In this document: positions 11,663 to 24,721 of the stretch, one piece after another | How positions within the stretch are numbered: position 1 is the stretch's first letter | Layout of the letters: every line of letters begins with the position of its first letter | Assembly (NCBI GenBank): GCA_003415625.1 | Contig: PYIU01000006.1 | Location: 1,488,001-1,552,000, forward strand | Source: Aquanectria penicillioides | Lineage: Eukaryota > Ascomycota > Sordariomycetes > Hypocreales > Nectriaceae | Reading direction: 5' to 3' | DNA: 64,000 bases | Notes under the pieces: model-generated | Told to the model about the DNA's origin: nothing | Database searches by the model: none | What the model saw: the letters and a program-made list of their open reading frames with translations, nothing else | Made by a program: the position numbers and the translations under genes

Positions 11663-13970
11663 GATGTAGAGCGATAATCAAGCAGTTGATGGACAACACC
11701 TAGATGAAGTGCAATTTCAGGATCTGAAGGAGAGTTTAAAACGACAGGCGAAGATATACACCTTGATCGTGGGTTATGATTAATTAGGAAGCTGAAGCAT
11801 GAAGGCATCATGCATGGATGGCTGGTGTATTCTTGCTGTGTCTATCGCAAAATTGTCGTTTGCATGGGACCGGTACCTTTCCCGACACCTGCCAATACTC
11901 TGCAACCGCTCTTGATCATGCTCGATACCAATTACGACCAACTCCATGGCAAATATCTCTACGTTCCATCTTGGGCGTTGTTATCCAGATCCTACAACAC
12001 GGATCCTCACCCGTGTTGTGGGGAAGCTGGATACTGGCAGCCGCTCCAATCCTAACCTATTGACGACCAAGGAAGTGCCAATCCTCCAAATGAATCTCCA
12101 ATGCATGGTAACATTCCAGGACCATGGATAAGGTGACTCTATGATCTAGTCGATTCCCATACGAGGATGCCGAAATGGGTGGTTATCATTACCCTTACGG
12201 TTTCTGCGTCATTCGGAGTGACATCCCGATTCACAGGCGGTACTCGGATCTCCCGGGCCTCTATTGCGATTCAAAGATATCCCTACAAGGATCTAAACGG
12301 GTCAATCACTGCTAGGTTAGGATGGGACCAGGCTTCCTCGTGCTGCATGGTCCTACCCAACGCACAATGAATTCACGCGCCAATCTTGGCTGTTTCTACG
12401 ATTGCGATCGTCAGCGCATTTTCCTTTTTGATGCTGAGGTGGCAATTTGCATGCAAGTGCCAACGGCAACGTGATCGTGTGCTTATAACCTAGCTGCAGT
12501 TATCATCTTCTACCACGAAGGGCGTATTTCCGAAAACTTCCATGGGCCCTGGTACAATTGCCCGTACACGTTCCCTTTTCCATCTGGCCATATATTCCGA
12601 ATTCGGCAGCGAAAACGACCAGGAGAGTTCCTTTTTCCTATTATCATTCTTGGCGGGGCCTGAGAAAAGCAAAAATGCTCGAGGGAAATTAGTATAGGGA
12701 TATGCGCTGATGACGCAACAATACTGATCTTCAATGGACCGAAACGGAACAATGATAACCGACTTATTTTCGGTCCATGTGGCACATACAACACTGCAAT
12801 ATGCACCTGAGATAAATTCGTTTTAATCTAAGGACTGGAGATACTGATAACGCGATAAACTGATAGCCCTCAATCCAGCCCTCTGACAATCGTTCGCAGG
12901 GCTTTCAAGCCTGGAAATGGTAGTATCAATGGATGGCTATACGCCTCAACATAATTGGGACTGAAGAAAGTTCATGTAATTGTCCTACTGACTTTTGCAT
13001 AAGAAGTAAAAATCGGGACTTTTTGGGCTTAGAGGACTATAATAGCAGTGAATAACAACAAATGGACATGTGCCAGTATATGCGACAGCTGTACCAGGTG
13101 AATACGCACCTGTGTGATGCGATTATTTACACAAATGAAATGATGTTTCTTTAGCAAACTTTCAATCCACAGGGATTCCTCGTTGGCTACGTCTAGCCGA
13201 TGGCGCAGCAACTGAAGATTGTACAGCATCGCCCACCTTCAGGAGTGACAAAAACATGGCGGAGGGGGTGTTGATTCCTTCTCCATGTTCTGTTACAGGA
13301 AGGAGAAGTTCTGGGCAAGATCAGCAAATGCGAATCACGTTATAAATCGAAACTAGAGACGTTGTGAACTTCTCGCCTCGGTCCGACCTCCCGATCCTCC
13401 CTCATACCGAAGAAGAAGGTCACATCTTGCGTATATATTAGACTATTCTAGCCATATCTGCTGTAGGACAGCGTTCATTGGTTTGAGCGGGGTGTTGGGG
13501 TCCATATTTTACCCTACCTACGTAACTCGAAGCTGGTCTTTCAACTGTAACCTGCCTTGGAATATGCAAGGATGGGTTGCAAGTTATCATTGAGTTTGGT
13601 AGCGTGGATAGCGGAGGTGTGTTGGTTCTTCACTGCGAACCACGTGGTGATTATCGAACTGAGTATGTGAATTGACAAAAATGGGCAATTTTATACGAAG
13701 ATATGGGTACTTGGGATCAGTGCTTTATAAGGAAGCGATCCAATCAAATCCGTTTCATGAGTCAACAACATCCTCGTGTTGGTTGGGATCCCTGTAAGGG
13801 ATGTGCAAAGAGAGTAAATGGGAACGATGATGACCCCGCATTCTAGTAAATATGACGATTTAGGAAGGATTCGGGGCTTGAAGACCGTACTTCTATTGCT
13901 ATAATTTTCGGGTCAGTATCCGTCTGGCTGAGAGCCAGCGGTGGAAGCGAGTTTGGCAATTGGCCACAAC
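11663..13970. other. Divergent intergenic region between S10 carboxypeptidase and Zn2Cys6 regulator
   Basis: About 2.3 kb separates two divergent starts. No coding capacity is supported; frames are short and unrelated to known families. It must contain the promoters of both flanking genes. Confidence 0.5.
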
Positions 13971-16599
13971 ATGTCATCCCATGCAGTAGAATCATCAAAT
14001 ACTCAGCGACGCATCACAAAGAGATCACCCTACGCGTACGTGATACTAGTTGAAATTAGGATTCGAGTTAGCGATTCGACCCTTTGGTGAATACTGATAC
14101 TTCATTGTCGCGTGCTAGGTGCTCTCGATGTCGCAGACACAAGATCAAATGCTCGGGGTTGCTCCCGTGCCACAACTGCACGCAACGCCGGCTGACTTGC
14201 ATATTTGATGAGCGAGAAAACAAGATCATGGTAACGCAAGGGTAATTAATTAGGCCTTGGTTCACGAGAAAAAAAAAAGCAAGACGTGAATGCTGATCCT
14301 GTGTGGCGTAGCTACTTGACCGACCTGCAGCAGAAGGTTGCGCGCCTTGAGCGTCTCCAGACGACAGCCTACGTGAATGACAATGTCGAAGGCGCACAAC
14401 CGCAAGCCCGTAAAATCTCTTTATAAAACATTCTTTGCACTTTAAAACCTGACGTTTTGTTAGGGAGCTTTGGAGTTGGATCGCAGTATTGCGAGCTTCG
14501 CAACCAAGGACTGGAAGTAATGCCAGAGAGTGCTTCGGCAGACAATATCCAACCTGATGCTGAGGCACCAGAATTGACCAATCCACTTACAACTAGTCCA
14601 TCCCGATATATGGCTGCATCTAATGGAATGGCTTGTACGTTCGAGCAGGGGAAAATTTGATTGCGTACAGAAATGTGAAGCACTAATGATGAAATCAAGT
14701 CTATCTTGGCACGTCGTCCAACTGGTCTTTTTCTCGACAAGTTCTTAGTGTGGTTCACGAGCATGTACGGCGTTCTCCACTTCCAACGAACTCTCTGCTG
14801 TTCGATGGTTGCGCGTATGACCTTGGATGGGATGGGTCACGTACTTCTCAGGCTCTCGACAGTCGAATTATACCGAGCGTGGACTACGCCATCTTCCTTA
14901 TCAATGCGGTCAAGTTCCACTGCGGCCAGCTATTTCATCTATTCGAAGTAGATGAGTTTATGACAAACCTGCACCAGTTTTACTCCGAGACATCTGAGAA
15001 AACAACGGAGGAGAGTAGTCTGTGGTATATCCACTTCCTTCTCATCTTGGCCTTTGGAAAAAGTCTCATCCAAAGGAAAAATGAAGGCAAAAGACCTTCC
15101 GGTGCTGGATTTTTCGTCAGGGCCCTCCAGCTTCTGCCAGATGTCACCGCACTTTGCAAGGAACCCATACTGTCAACGGAAATCCTATGCTGCATTGCTT
15201 GGTACTATCAAGCTCTCGATTTTCGCCACGCGGCTCATAACTTTGTATGCAATCTCAACCAGTCACTTCAAATGGAAGATAACTGTGTTTTGAGCTGACC
15301 GAATACATAGATTGGCCAAGCCAAGAGCATGGCGATGAACCATGGTATGCACACCGATATGCCAGTAATGGAGTTGGGAGAAGTGTTTGTCCAGAGATGC
15401 CGCAAGATCTGGTGGACTGTCTACGTCCTGGACCGGCAAATGACCTCGTTAATGGGACTTCCTCAGTCAATTCGGGATGAAGGCGTCAATTGCCAGCTCC
15501 CATCATACTCAGGCTCAGTGCAACGAACATCTGCACTTCACATGCAAGTCAAATTCGCTCGCATCGTGGCTGAAATTAGTAGAAGTACGTTATAGAGAGA
15601 CTCATATTTGGCTTAATTCACCACTGAAAAGCTGTATATTTAGTTGTGTATGGAAACAATGGACGCCTCAACGAACATTTTGTGCTTAGCACCAAAGCGG
15701 TGCTTCAGAGCATAGCAGCAGTGGCTGACGAGCTTCGAACGTCGTTTCCACTGCATACAAACGAGCGTTTTGATGGAATCTCACGACTCTCAGCCCATTT
15801 GCACCTTTTGTATTATCAGGTCAACTATGTCTCGTTCTTAACGAGTATTTTACCACTAATACGTTTCTCTAGTGCATTGTCCTCGCCACGAGGCCGTTGT
15901 TACTCTGCTGCCTGATTAAAAGATTCGAGTCACCTGCTGAAGCTGATTTATTGATCGCATCACCAAAGGTTCGGAGTCCGTTGCAAATGTGCGCTGAGTC
16001 CTCTCAACAGATCCTCAACATTCTAGATAGATTGAGAGCCCAAGGTCTCCTTGGTAAGACATCAAACCTCCTATGTTGGGTGGCCCGAGAAGATTAACAA
16101 TTAAATAGAGACATTCTTGTCCCTAGATCTTGACTCTTTATTTGTGTCCACAGTCGCTCTTCTGGTCGCTTGTGCAGTGAGCTCACACTTGATAGACAGT
16201 CAATCACAGTGGCTACAGAAATCCAACGCCATTATAGAAGACATGGTGGCGAATGGCAATCTCATAGCAGACTTTCGGAGGAGCGAAATGAAGAAATTGG
16301 AGGAAATGCTCAATGACTTTATCACAAAACAGCCTGAAACAGAGTCAAGAACTTTCAGTGTCAACCCAAGCGTAGGCTGGCCCCAGACGACTTCTGCACT
16401 GGCTCTCCCTAATGCGAGTCAAGATGGGGGTGGCGTGACTCTCGGCCAGGACGGGATACCGACTTATGTTGAGTCAAACAAATTCAGCCAAGGCCAGCCA
16501 GATGACCTGACCTCTCAGCAAATTATGGCGGTGGCAAGCTCTATGGAATGGGATAATACGGAATGGATGTCATTTGCAATGGGCCAGAATCAATCGTAA
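13971..16599 (+). CDS. Zn2Cys6 transcription factor with fungal_trans domain
   Basis: Nine exons give 707 residues: 13971-14035, 14119-14241, 14312-14409, 14464-14634, 14700-15244, 15311-15584, 15644-15819, 15873-16053 and 16109-16599. The first junction creates RSPYACSRCRRHKIKCSG, the start of a Gal4-type binuclear zinc cluster with six Cys (residues 22-50). A short linker and coiled coil (LTDLQQKVARLERLQ) follow. The middle homology region (fungal_trans, about residues 250-500) shows FIGQAKSMAMNHGMHTD and CRKIWWTVYVLDRQMTSLMGLP. The C-terminus is Gln/Ser-rich. It is a nuclear DNA-binding regulator lying between secreted hydrolase genes. Local pathway control is possible but unproved. All introns are 53-83 bp and phase-consistent, so the gene looks intact. 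Confidence 0.9.
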
Positions 16600-17412
16600 T
16601 AAAACATTAATCCTCAAGCTTTGTTATTTATCCAAGGCTCATCTCGAACAGGTCAAAGTATCGGATTGAAGAGTAGTGGTATTATTTGGCCCCTTTATTT
16701 CACAATAAAAGGACGTAATAGTTGTTAAGCTATGACCCAGTAGCATTCAAAACCAGAATCAGCTGTTTTGTCATCCATTTCGACTCTCTATACGAGCCGG
16801 TGGCCCATTGTAAAGGCCCGGGTTATTGAACCGAAGCTGTGCTCACATATCTCCATCTCCAGCCCGTCCCGTAGTGGCGCTCAAATCATAGGCAAGAATG
16901 GTTTGAAGGCTGATTTGCGGGAGAAGGCGATCGGTTTGGAGTTCCGATCTACACTCCCCACTTCAGAGCTAGAAGCGCCTCCGGGTGATACGTGGGCTTT
17001 CCTATCTCCTTGTTGAAACCATACCCTGGCCCTGGTACGTTGTCCCATCTATATCCTGGGGCTGGTGATATACTTTAGCCCCAATCCAACCAGATCAGCA
17101 GACGTGAATGCTTGATGGAGCCCGGTTACCCGCAAGCCGAGGGTTCGGATTCCTCTCCGAGCCCGTTGCATTGTACCAATCCGGTTGAATGCCCAGTGAT
17201 CGATCTAGGAGAGGAAGGTGAGTTATAACCCAGACGATGGTGGGGTTGAATGGGGGATTGGGAAATATTGTCCGTTGGGCAAAACCGTCCGGTTCCGAAT
17301 AAATTCAACAACAAGCTGTCCTAAAAATAATTAGAATTCCTTGTAGTAGTAACGTGGGCTTTTCATTGTTGTGAAAGTGGCGGGCTAGCCTGAACTGCCT
17401 CATTCATTGTTC
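16600..17412. other. Spacer before the DUF5695 gene
   Basis: The promoter region of the DUF5695 gene. No gene seen. A tRNA-like T-arm at about 17140 was examined and rejected. Confidence 0.5.
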
Positions 17413-20173
17413 ATGATGACTCTCTTGTCAACTGTCGCCTTTTCCTTTCTTCTGGCCTCGGCGAAACTCGTGAGGGGTCAAAGTTCGGATGCTTTAAATG
17501 ACACTCTCGGCGTGGCCAATGGTTTCATAAAGTTCACTGCCAGCGACATTACCGGCCAACTTGTTCGTGATTCCCAGACATTGGCATCACTGCAATCTGG
17601 GTCCGGGTTCGACTTCTTGCCATCTGACTTTCTTCCAAACTTGGCATTTGACGGCGCCCATCACCTTGGAGATGTCACATTCCGGTATAGAACTGCGAAG
17701 AGCAGCAATTGGACCGGCGTTGATTCTGCAAGCAACAGGACCAAGGTTACACCACTCAAGAGCCTGGTCTCTGGAGTTATTGCTGGCGCAGACCTGAGCA
17801 ATACTCTCCCGAGTGATGTACCTCTGGCGATAACGAGAGAGTGGTTGACCGAAGGCAATGGATTGGCTCTTCGTGTTAACTTAACCAACAAAGGAAAGGA
17901 CAAGATCGAGCTTGGAGCACTGGGTCTTCCTGTTGTCATAAATAACGTTTTTAACACGCGTACATCAGAAGAAACCCAGGAAAAGTGCTCGCTTGCAGAC
18001 CCATACATTGGTCTTGACGCGGGTTACGTGCGAGTATCTCCGCTAAAGGGCCTAGGAAGTGCCCTTGTTGTTGCTCCTCTTGGGTCAAGCCCCTTCGAGG
18101 CGTGGAGATTCCTCACAGAGCCACAAGGGAACTACTGGTACAAGACACAGACCTACGAAGGGAACTACGAGTGGACGATCCACTCACAGGCTTATGCTGA
18201 AAACGAATGGAAGGGAGCCAGTCCATGGAATACCCCGACGGCGAAGACGCTAAAGTCTGGTGAAGTGTATTCCGTGGGGCTCAAGTTTGTTCTTGCAGAC
18301 AGTATCCAAACAATTGAGGATGCGGTTGTTGAAGCAGGAAATCCTCTGGCAGTGGGAATCCCGGGATATGTTCTTCCTTCGGATCTTATTGCACGCCTAT
18401 ACCTCAGGTATTCCTCTCAAGTCAAGTCGATTGACGGGCACGACGCATTCAAGGTGGACCAAGACCGCAATGCAAAGGGCTCCCCATATTTGATTACACC
18501 AAAATCTGGGAAATGGGGGAGATCAAAGCTCACTATCAAGTATAAAGATGGAAAGACTCAAGTTATCCATTACTTTATCACAAAATCAGCTCCATCAACT
18601 GTAGCTGACCTTGGCCACTTCCTCACTACCTCGGCGCACTTTACTGATGAGTCGGACCCCTTTGGAAGAGCCCCTTCCATTATGGGCTACGACAGAGAAG
18701 CGAACGCTATTGTGGAGCAGGATTATCGTGTTTGGATCGCAGGATTGAGTGACGAAGGGGGCACCGGCGCCTACGTCGCTGCAGCTTCCAAGCAGTTTGT
18801 CCAGCCTTCTGCCAAGGAGGTTGCAGTATTGGATGAGTTCGTTCACGAAACCATTGTGGGAACTGTTCAACCACCAAACTCCTTTGCCGTCAGAGCTAGC
18901 ACGTTCTATTACCAGCCTGGTTCTGTCAATTACACGTACAACTCGGCCCTCGACTGGACTACCTGGGCTGCGTGGACGAAGGAGAGAGCTTATACCACGG
19001 TCCGCGCGTACAACTATATTCACCCGACGGTGGCATACTGGTCCATGTACCGCGTGGCTAGATACTACCCAGAGGTGGAAACTCGCTCCAACTGGACCTG
19101 GTATCTGAACCAAGCATACAGCACTGTACAGTATTGCCTTGCCGACGGTGCGGTTGACTGCGATTATGGCCTGACCGGTCTGATGGGCGAGACTGTCATC
19201 GCCGAGATGCTAGAGGATCTCAAGAGAGAGAACATGACAGAAAGGGTCACCGCTCTCGAAGAAACGATGCGGTATCGTGCCAATTTCTGGGAGAGCTTAA
19301 CGGTGCCATTCGGGAGTGAGATGGCTTGGGATAGCACTGGACAAGAAGGCGTGTATTACTGGTGCAAGTACGTGATATCCCCTGTTGAAACCCTGGCTTG
19401 AACTAACCACTTTGAACAGTTACTTTGGGCTCAATAGTACTGCAATCAAAGCCATCAACAGCATTGTGGCCTACATGCCCACGGTTGCGCACTGGGGATG
19501 GAACGGCAACGCCCGACGTTACTGGGACTTCAACTATGGAGCCAAGCACACGGGCACCGAGCGTCAAATCCATCATTACGGCTCTGGCTTGAACTCTCTC
19601 CCCCTGCTTCATTACTTTGAGCAGAACCCGACAGACTTCAATGCAATCCGCGTTGCCTTTGCTGGCAACACGGCACCGCTGAGCAACATCGACCAGTCAG
19701 GCTTCCCATCTGCTGCGTTCCATTCATTCCCCCAGAGCCTAGCGTGGGACCCTTACACTGGCGACTATGGACTGGGGTTCCTCGGACTGAGCTTGGGTCA
19801 AACCATGTACATTGTCAACCATGACAGCTATGGCGAGGTAGTGTTTGGTGGCAATGTCATCACATCCTCCAGCAGCACTGTCGTTGCGGAGCCGCGCGAT
19901 GCAGTTCGACGACGGGTATTTGTCGCCGACTTGAGTCTCAAGATCAGCCTGAGTGCTGGAGCGCTACGCACTGTTACGTACGATCGGGGTAAGAAGACAG
20001 TCAAGATCGACATCGTTCCAGCTGCTTCAGACTCGGCACTAAAAGCCGGTTCGACGGTTATATGGTTGTCCGGGAAGTCGTCGTTCAAGGTTGTCGGAGC
20101 TTCTACTTCAAGGGGTGGATATCTTGTTGACCTTTCTAGCGGAAAGGCTACAGTCACTATCGCGGGAGCTTAA
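17413..20173 (+). CDS. Secreted DUF5695 protein, six-hairpin glycosidase-like
   Basis: Two exons, 17413-19367 and 19420-20173, encode 902 residues. The 52-bp intron has GTACGT, ACTAAC and AACAG and joins VYYWCN to YFGLNS. The start is the first of two adjacent ATGs, opening a signal peptide (hydrophobic to about residue 22). The N-terminal part has the DUF5695 hallmark GVANGFIKFTASD...LVRDSQTLASL followed by GFDFLP and HHLGDVTFRYRT. The C-terminal half is rich in Trp and Tyr (WTWYLNQAY, AHWGWNGNARRYWDFNYG), as in alpha/alpha barrel glycosidases. DUF5695 proteins are common in fungi but I know of no assigned substrate. I infer an extracellular carbohydrate-active enzyme. Identification rests on remembered family pattern. 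Confidence 0.7.
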
Positions 20174-20495
20174 ATCTGTGACAAAGATGAATGTCCAATC
20201 AAAGATTTGGCCTGGGGATGAAGATTCGATTACATTTGGATAATGAATGCCATGATAGTAGTTGCCCAAATCAACGTAGAATTTCAATGCTTGCGCACTT
20301 GGTGTGCATACAGCATAGATAGTAACCGGGAACATGAATTCAGGCCCATCCAGCATCCCAAGCCCCGTTGTCGCGTACATGTTTGATTCAACTCCCAGAC
20401 AACCCGCATGCGTCAATCATATCGTCTCGTCGTGCCAACTTTTTCCATCAAAATATGCCGTTCAAGTCTGCTGCGCTCATGCATTCGTGCTTGTA
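20174..20495. other. Convergent spacer, DUF5695 and SEC8
   Basis: A short region between two 3' ends. It also marks the passage from the accessory to the housekeeping half of the window. Confidence 0.6.
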
Positions 20496-23400
20496 CTAGG
20501 ATTGCCACATATGCTCACTCAATCCCAGCAGCTTATCGGCCATCTGCCGCTTCGCAGCGGCTGCGATACCTCGCTCTGGGTTAGCAAGCTGTTCGCTGTA
20601 ACAGAGTTCCATTAAGGCTTTAAGCTCGTCGTATGAAAATTGGCCTGCATCCTGACAACTGTCGCCCTGTTGCTGCTCCTTATCTTCCTGCGCCTTCTGC
20701 ACGATCGCGTCTGGTCCTCGCTCAAACAATGAAAAGTAGTTGGCTGCCCGCGAAAGCTCCACGCCTTCCTCGACGTTCTTGAGGTTCTGCTGCAGTACAA
20801 GGATGTTGAGCTGCATTCGTCTGCAGCCCTTCGAATTCATTGGCGATGCCAGGGTGGCATTGCTCACCAGGTAACAGTTAATCAACAGGCCCAGGCCGGT
20901 TCGAATGAATGCAATCTCCTTGTTTCGAAGGTACCGCACAATTGTCTCGTCAAACATGAGAAGCTCCGAGTTCAGGCTCAGGATCTGTGGGTCGGGCTCA
21001 TTCACGTCTTGATCCAACAGGTACGGCGCCACGCTGGGTGACAGGACGACACGAAGGGAGTGCACAATGCGACATCGGATTTCCAAGTGCAGGGTCAGCA
21101 GAGCTGTACCAGCCAGCTCTTCAAAAGACGACACGATGCTGTCAAATGCCCTGCGTTTCATGTTAGTTCTTGTTTCATGTTTGAATTAGTCCTGTAACAC
21201 TTACTGGACGGTTTCTTGTGTCAGCGGCAGTTGCACAGGGCCTTGATCACTGCCGGGCTTGTTAGGATCATTCATCAGGGTCCATCGCCGATTAGGAAGA
21301 CGAGCGAGATTCTGCCGTGACGTGTCTGTGTCATGCATGGTGATGTGGCGTAGACCAGCAATCTTGACAGCGAGCCACTTCATGCTGGTGTACAGTAGAC
21401 ACAATGATGAAATCGAATCTCTGTCTTGAATGATGTCCTTGGCCTCTAACGGCGACTCGTTAGATTGATCAATCAACTGATGCACTTCAACCTCTGCTAG
21501 GTCCCAATCCATCTCGTCAGCTGTCCACAGTCTCTTCATAGTTTCCTGGATATCGCCAGGGTTCAATGAATAACGACCAGACGCTCTCAGATTGGCATTG
21601 TTTGGATCCACAGCCTGTTCCTGAGCCTGGATGACGAGCGACTTATACCAGCTGAAGCAACGATCGTAGTATCGCATCATCTGGGTCACCATCAATGAAC
21701 TCAGTGCCTGGTCGGGGGGAATGGTGCCTAGCATTCGGCAGAAGGCAGTGACAACTTCGAAGAAGGCAGTTGTTCCACGGAATACAGGTCGACGCGCCAT
21801 TTGACTCCATGCCGGGTCTTGAGCGAAAGCATCGGCTTCCCCAAAGACTGTGTCACTAAGTTTGGCCAATGTCTCGTCCAATTGGGGTTGGAACACGTTG
21901 ACAAGGAAGTTATCCAAGAACGTGGTCAACGTGCTGGCAGCGAGATCGGAGCCGGGCGGCACGATGCTCTTGAGCCTCTGCAGGAAGACCAGCGTCGGAG
22001 GTAAGAGGAGACTCATGTTAAAGACGCTAGGTTCCACCAAAGACTTGTATGAGCCTGGGGTCTGTTGATTTGTCCCATATCCTGTAGTACCGCCTCTCCT
22101 GTGACTGTCACCAGCCGCTCGGCTCTTTTTGTCGGTCTTTCGACCACCCAAACCAGGAACAGCTGCCTGGATGATACCCTCCAAGGCATCGTATTCTGTT
22201 ATCATTTCAGGAGACTTGGCATCGGCCTCGGAAAACTTGAACAAGTTTTGCATCGCCTCCTTCTTGCTACCAAGTGCATTGCCGGGAGTTGGTGAGTCAA
22301 ACTGATAAACGTCGGCCTCAGTAGTGACATAATTGTGCAAAAGTGATCGGATTTCGTTCTGGTAAAGGTTCCACAGCTCCTTGAAACTGCCAAGAAGAGC
22401 ACTGTTGTTGCCAGCTCCTTCACGGCGAATGAGGACTTTGATAGACTCGTGGAAGATACGATGGCCTTCACCAATCGCCTCGAATTTTCCGTACAGCGAC
22501 CAAAGTAGATCGTAGATAACATCGGCTCGCAGCTGGGTCTCCCGTGCACCGTAGACATGAAGGCCTTCACCCTTGGCGGAGCTACCACGTAGAGAGCTTG
22601 GGTGTCGCTGATCTACTTCGTTGAGAGTTTCATTGACGATGCCAAAGAGCTCGACTGGCAATCGTTGCTTCAGGGTCTCTACGGCGTTTTGTAATCGCCC
22701 GAGCTTGTTTAGAGCCTCCACAAGTAATGAGATGTAGTAGAAAGTGTCTGCCTCGGGGTTCTTCATGGGATCCTCGCTGATTATTTTCTCCGAGTCGATA
22801 GCATCGAGGATGGCGTGGAATGGAGTAATCGAGTTTGCATCGCCATAACTTTCATTGAAGGCGCCCTGGGCTTTTGCGAGACTTTGCCATCGCTCCTGAC
22901 AATATGGAGACTTCAGGTAGAGGTGCTCGTGCAACTCTTCAACTAGAATATCCATTAAAGCAGTTTCCTGGTTACTGAGATAGCTCCTCAGCTCGCTAAG
23001 CGCACCAATGTCGTCCAGTTCTGGCTTTCTGAGTTTCCGGAGAGCAGTTTGAAGAACCTCAACAGCGGTTAGGAAGCGTTTCTCAGAGATTCGCGCCTCC
23101 AGCTGATCGGGCACAGCACGGAGGTCGTCGAGCTCGTTAAGAACCTGAAGCAACTCATCATATTCCTGCGATGTTTTCGAGAGCTTCTTAAGCTCCAGAT
23201 CCGTCTGACAAAGGCTTGTCTTGGAGCTGGCCAAGGAGTCTTTGAGAGCACGAACACGCTTCTGAGATGCCTGGATGCTGCCCTGGATCTTGTGGAAAGT
23301 ACCGATCGAGCTGTTGAAGCCTTGATGGTGCTCGTGAACGATACCCTTTAGGGAGTCTTGCAGGTACGTATGTGTCTGTTGGAACTTGCGATAGTCGTGT

Positions 23401-23726
23401 GCTCGTCCCACCGAGCTGGAATCAAGAAGTTGCAAGGCTAGCTGGACGGGAACGCAGTCATCCTTGCACAAGGCCGGCCATTCTGCACGGATATGGTCTA
23501 GGACTTGAGCTATTTGTTTCTCGGCACTCGTCTCTTGCATTCGTGATCTTGAGGGCATGTTGCGAACGGCGGGAGGTCGAGCGTGAGGTTGGAGGGAGGG
23601 CGGCGTGGCGCCGTATCGGTCGTTGCCGTAGCCGCCATCTTGGTAGGAACCGTAATCATCGCCGGACCGGGCGAAGTTGCCGTAGCCATTACCCTCCCGA
23701 TACGACTGACCGTACCGGCCTGACAT
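20496..23726 (-). CDS. SEC8: Exocyst complex component Sec8
   Basis: Two exons, 21205-23726 and 20496-21150, with a 53-bp intron, encode 1058 residues, the usual size of fungal Sec8. The ATG at 23726 was chosen because it opens the typical MSGRYGQ start; the frame stays open upstream but has no family character. Residues 1-40 are a Gly/Tyr/Arg-rich disordered tail. The Sec8 exocyst domain (about residues 75-220) contains QIAQVLDHIRAEWP and long coiled-coil heptads (KRVRALKDSLASSKTSL, DLELKKLSKTSQEYDELL). The rest is the helical rod. Sec8 tethers secretory vesicles to the plasma membrane at growing tips. The final exon ends EHMWQS. Confidence 0.93.
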
Positions 23727-24721
23727 GGTTGAAAAAGAGCAGTCACGAGCGCAAGGTTGGTGCGGTGGGCATCGTCGCCCGAGGGAGGGCGCAGAGATCG
23801 ATTCGGTGCCAAAGGGCGGGTCGCGGGGGAACGGTCGGCGCACAGGCGAAAGCGGATTCGTCGAGGGCAAAAGAAGAGTGGCCGGTTGCTGGTCGTTGCC
23901 TACTTGTCGTGGGGAGATGGACGGGAGGTAGACGGGAGGTTGGAGCGTGGATGGAGCTCTCAAGAGTTACGTTGCGGCAGCGGGACGAAATACGATACGT
24001 ACCGGGAGCTTCGCGATGGAGCACCGCCAGCGCCCAGCACCCGCCGCCCAGCACAGACCACAGCCTCTCCAGGTCGACAAGCACAGTCCGGCCTGGCTCG
24101 GTCAGGGACCAATATGAATGTAAAATCGACAGAAGGGATATAGAAACGGGCTTGGCCATTCTGAGAAATGTGTGTCTTTCTGTCCTTATTTACTCCCCAT
24201 TTTTTAGGACATGGCCCAGCTACAACACTCAAATCAGGTAGCTGGCAGCTCTTTGGTGTAAGGAAGGTTCGAAACACGAACAATGCAGGTAAAGGTAAAC
24301 CTAGAGATTGTGCTTCTTTAGAACTGGTCCTGGTCCATCGGCTCTTAAATATGTTTGAATGGATACACAGGAAACATTCCTTTACATCAAACTAGAACAT
24401 TGGCAATCGATGGTGTATCTAGCAGTCTTTTTTTTTATTGAATTATCATCTCATCTCTCTTTCAAACCATCCCCTCCCTCCACCACCTCCATTCATTACA
24501 AACTTGGCTCACCCTCAGAGGTAAACTACCAATTCATTGCAAATATCCACCCATTAATCGTGATATACCTTTCCCCAAGTCCTGACCCGCCAGATTATCC
24601 CGAGATTCGCGCTCAATGCCAATTTTATCCTTTTGGAACATTCACAGTGCTATACAACCTTGACCTCGAGAGCCCATCCAAATCCCATGTCAACACCATT
24701 TCTTCGGGTTTGGCGTTTTTT
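23727..24721. other. SEC8 upstream region
   Basis: Promoter and 5' leader of SEC8 plus the 3' flank of the next minus-strand gene. The GC-rich part nearest SEC8 stays open in several frames but shows no family. No gene called. Confidence 0.5.

Noticed and set aside
17135..17165. tRNA-like T arm (GAGGG, TTCGGAT loop, TCCTC)
   Set aside because: The loop lacks the invariant A58, no matching acceptor stem or D arm lies upstream, and downstream bases do not pair with any 5' stretch.
23372..24241. 289-codon plus-strand open frame
   Set aside because: It is largely antisense to SEC8 exon 1 and its leader, Arg-rich and without family features; a shadow frame of GC-rich coding DNA.
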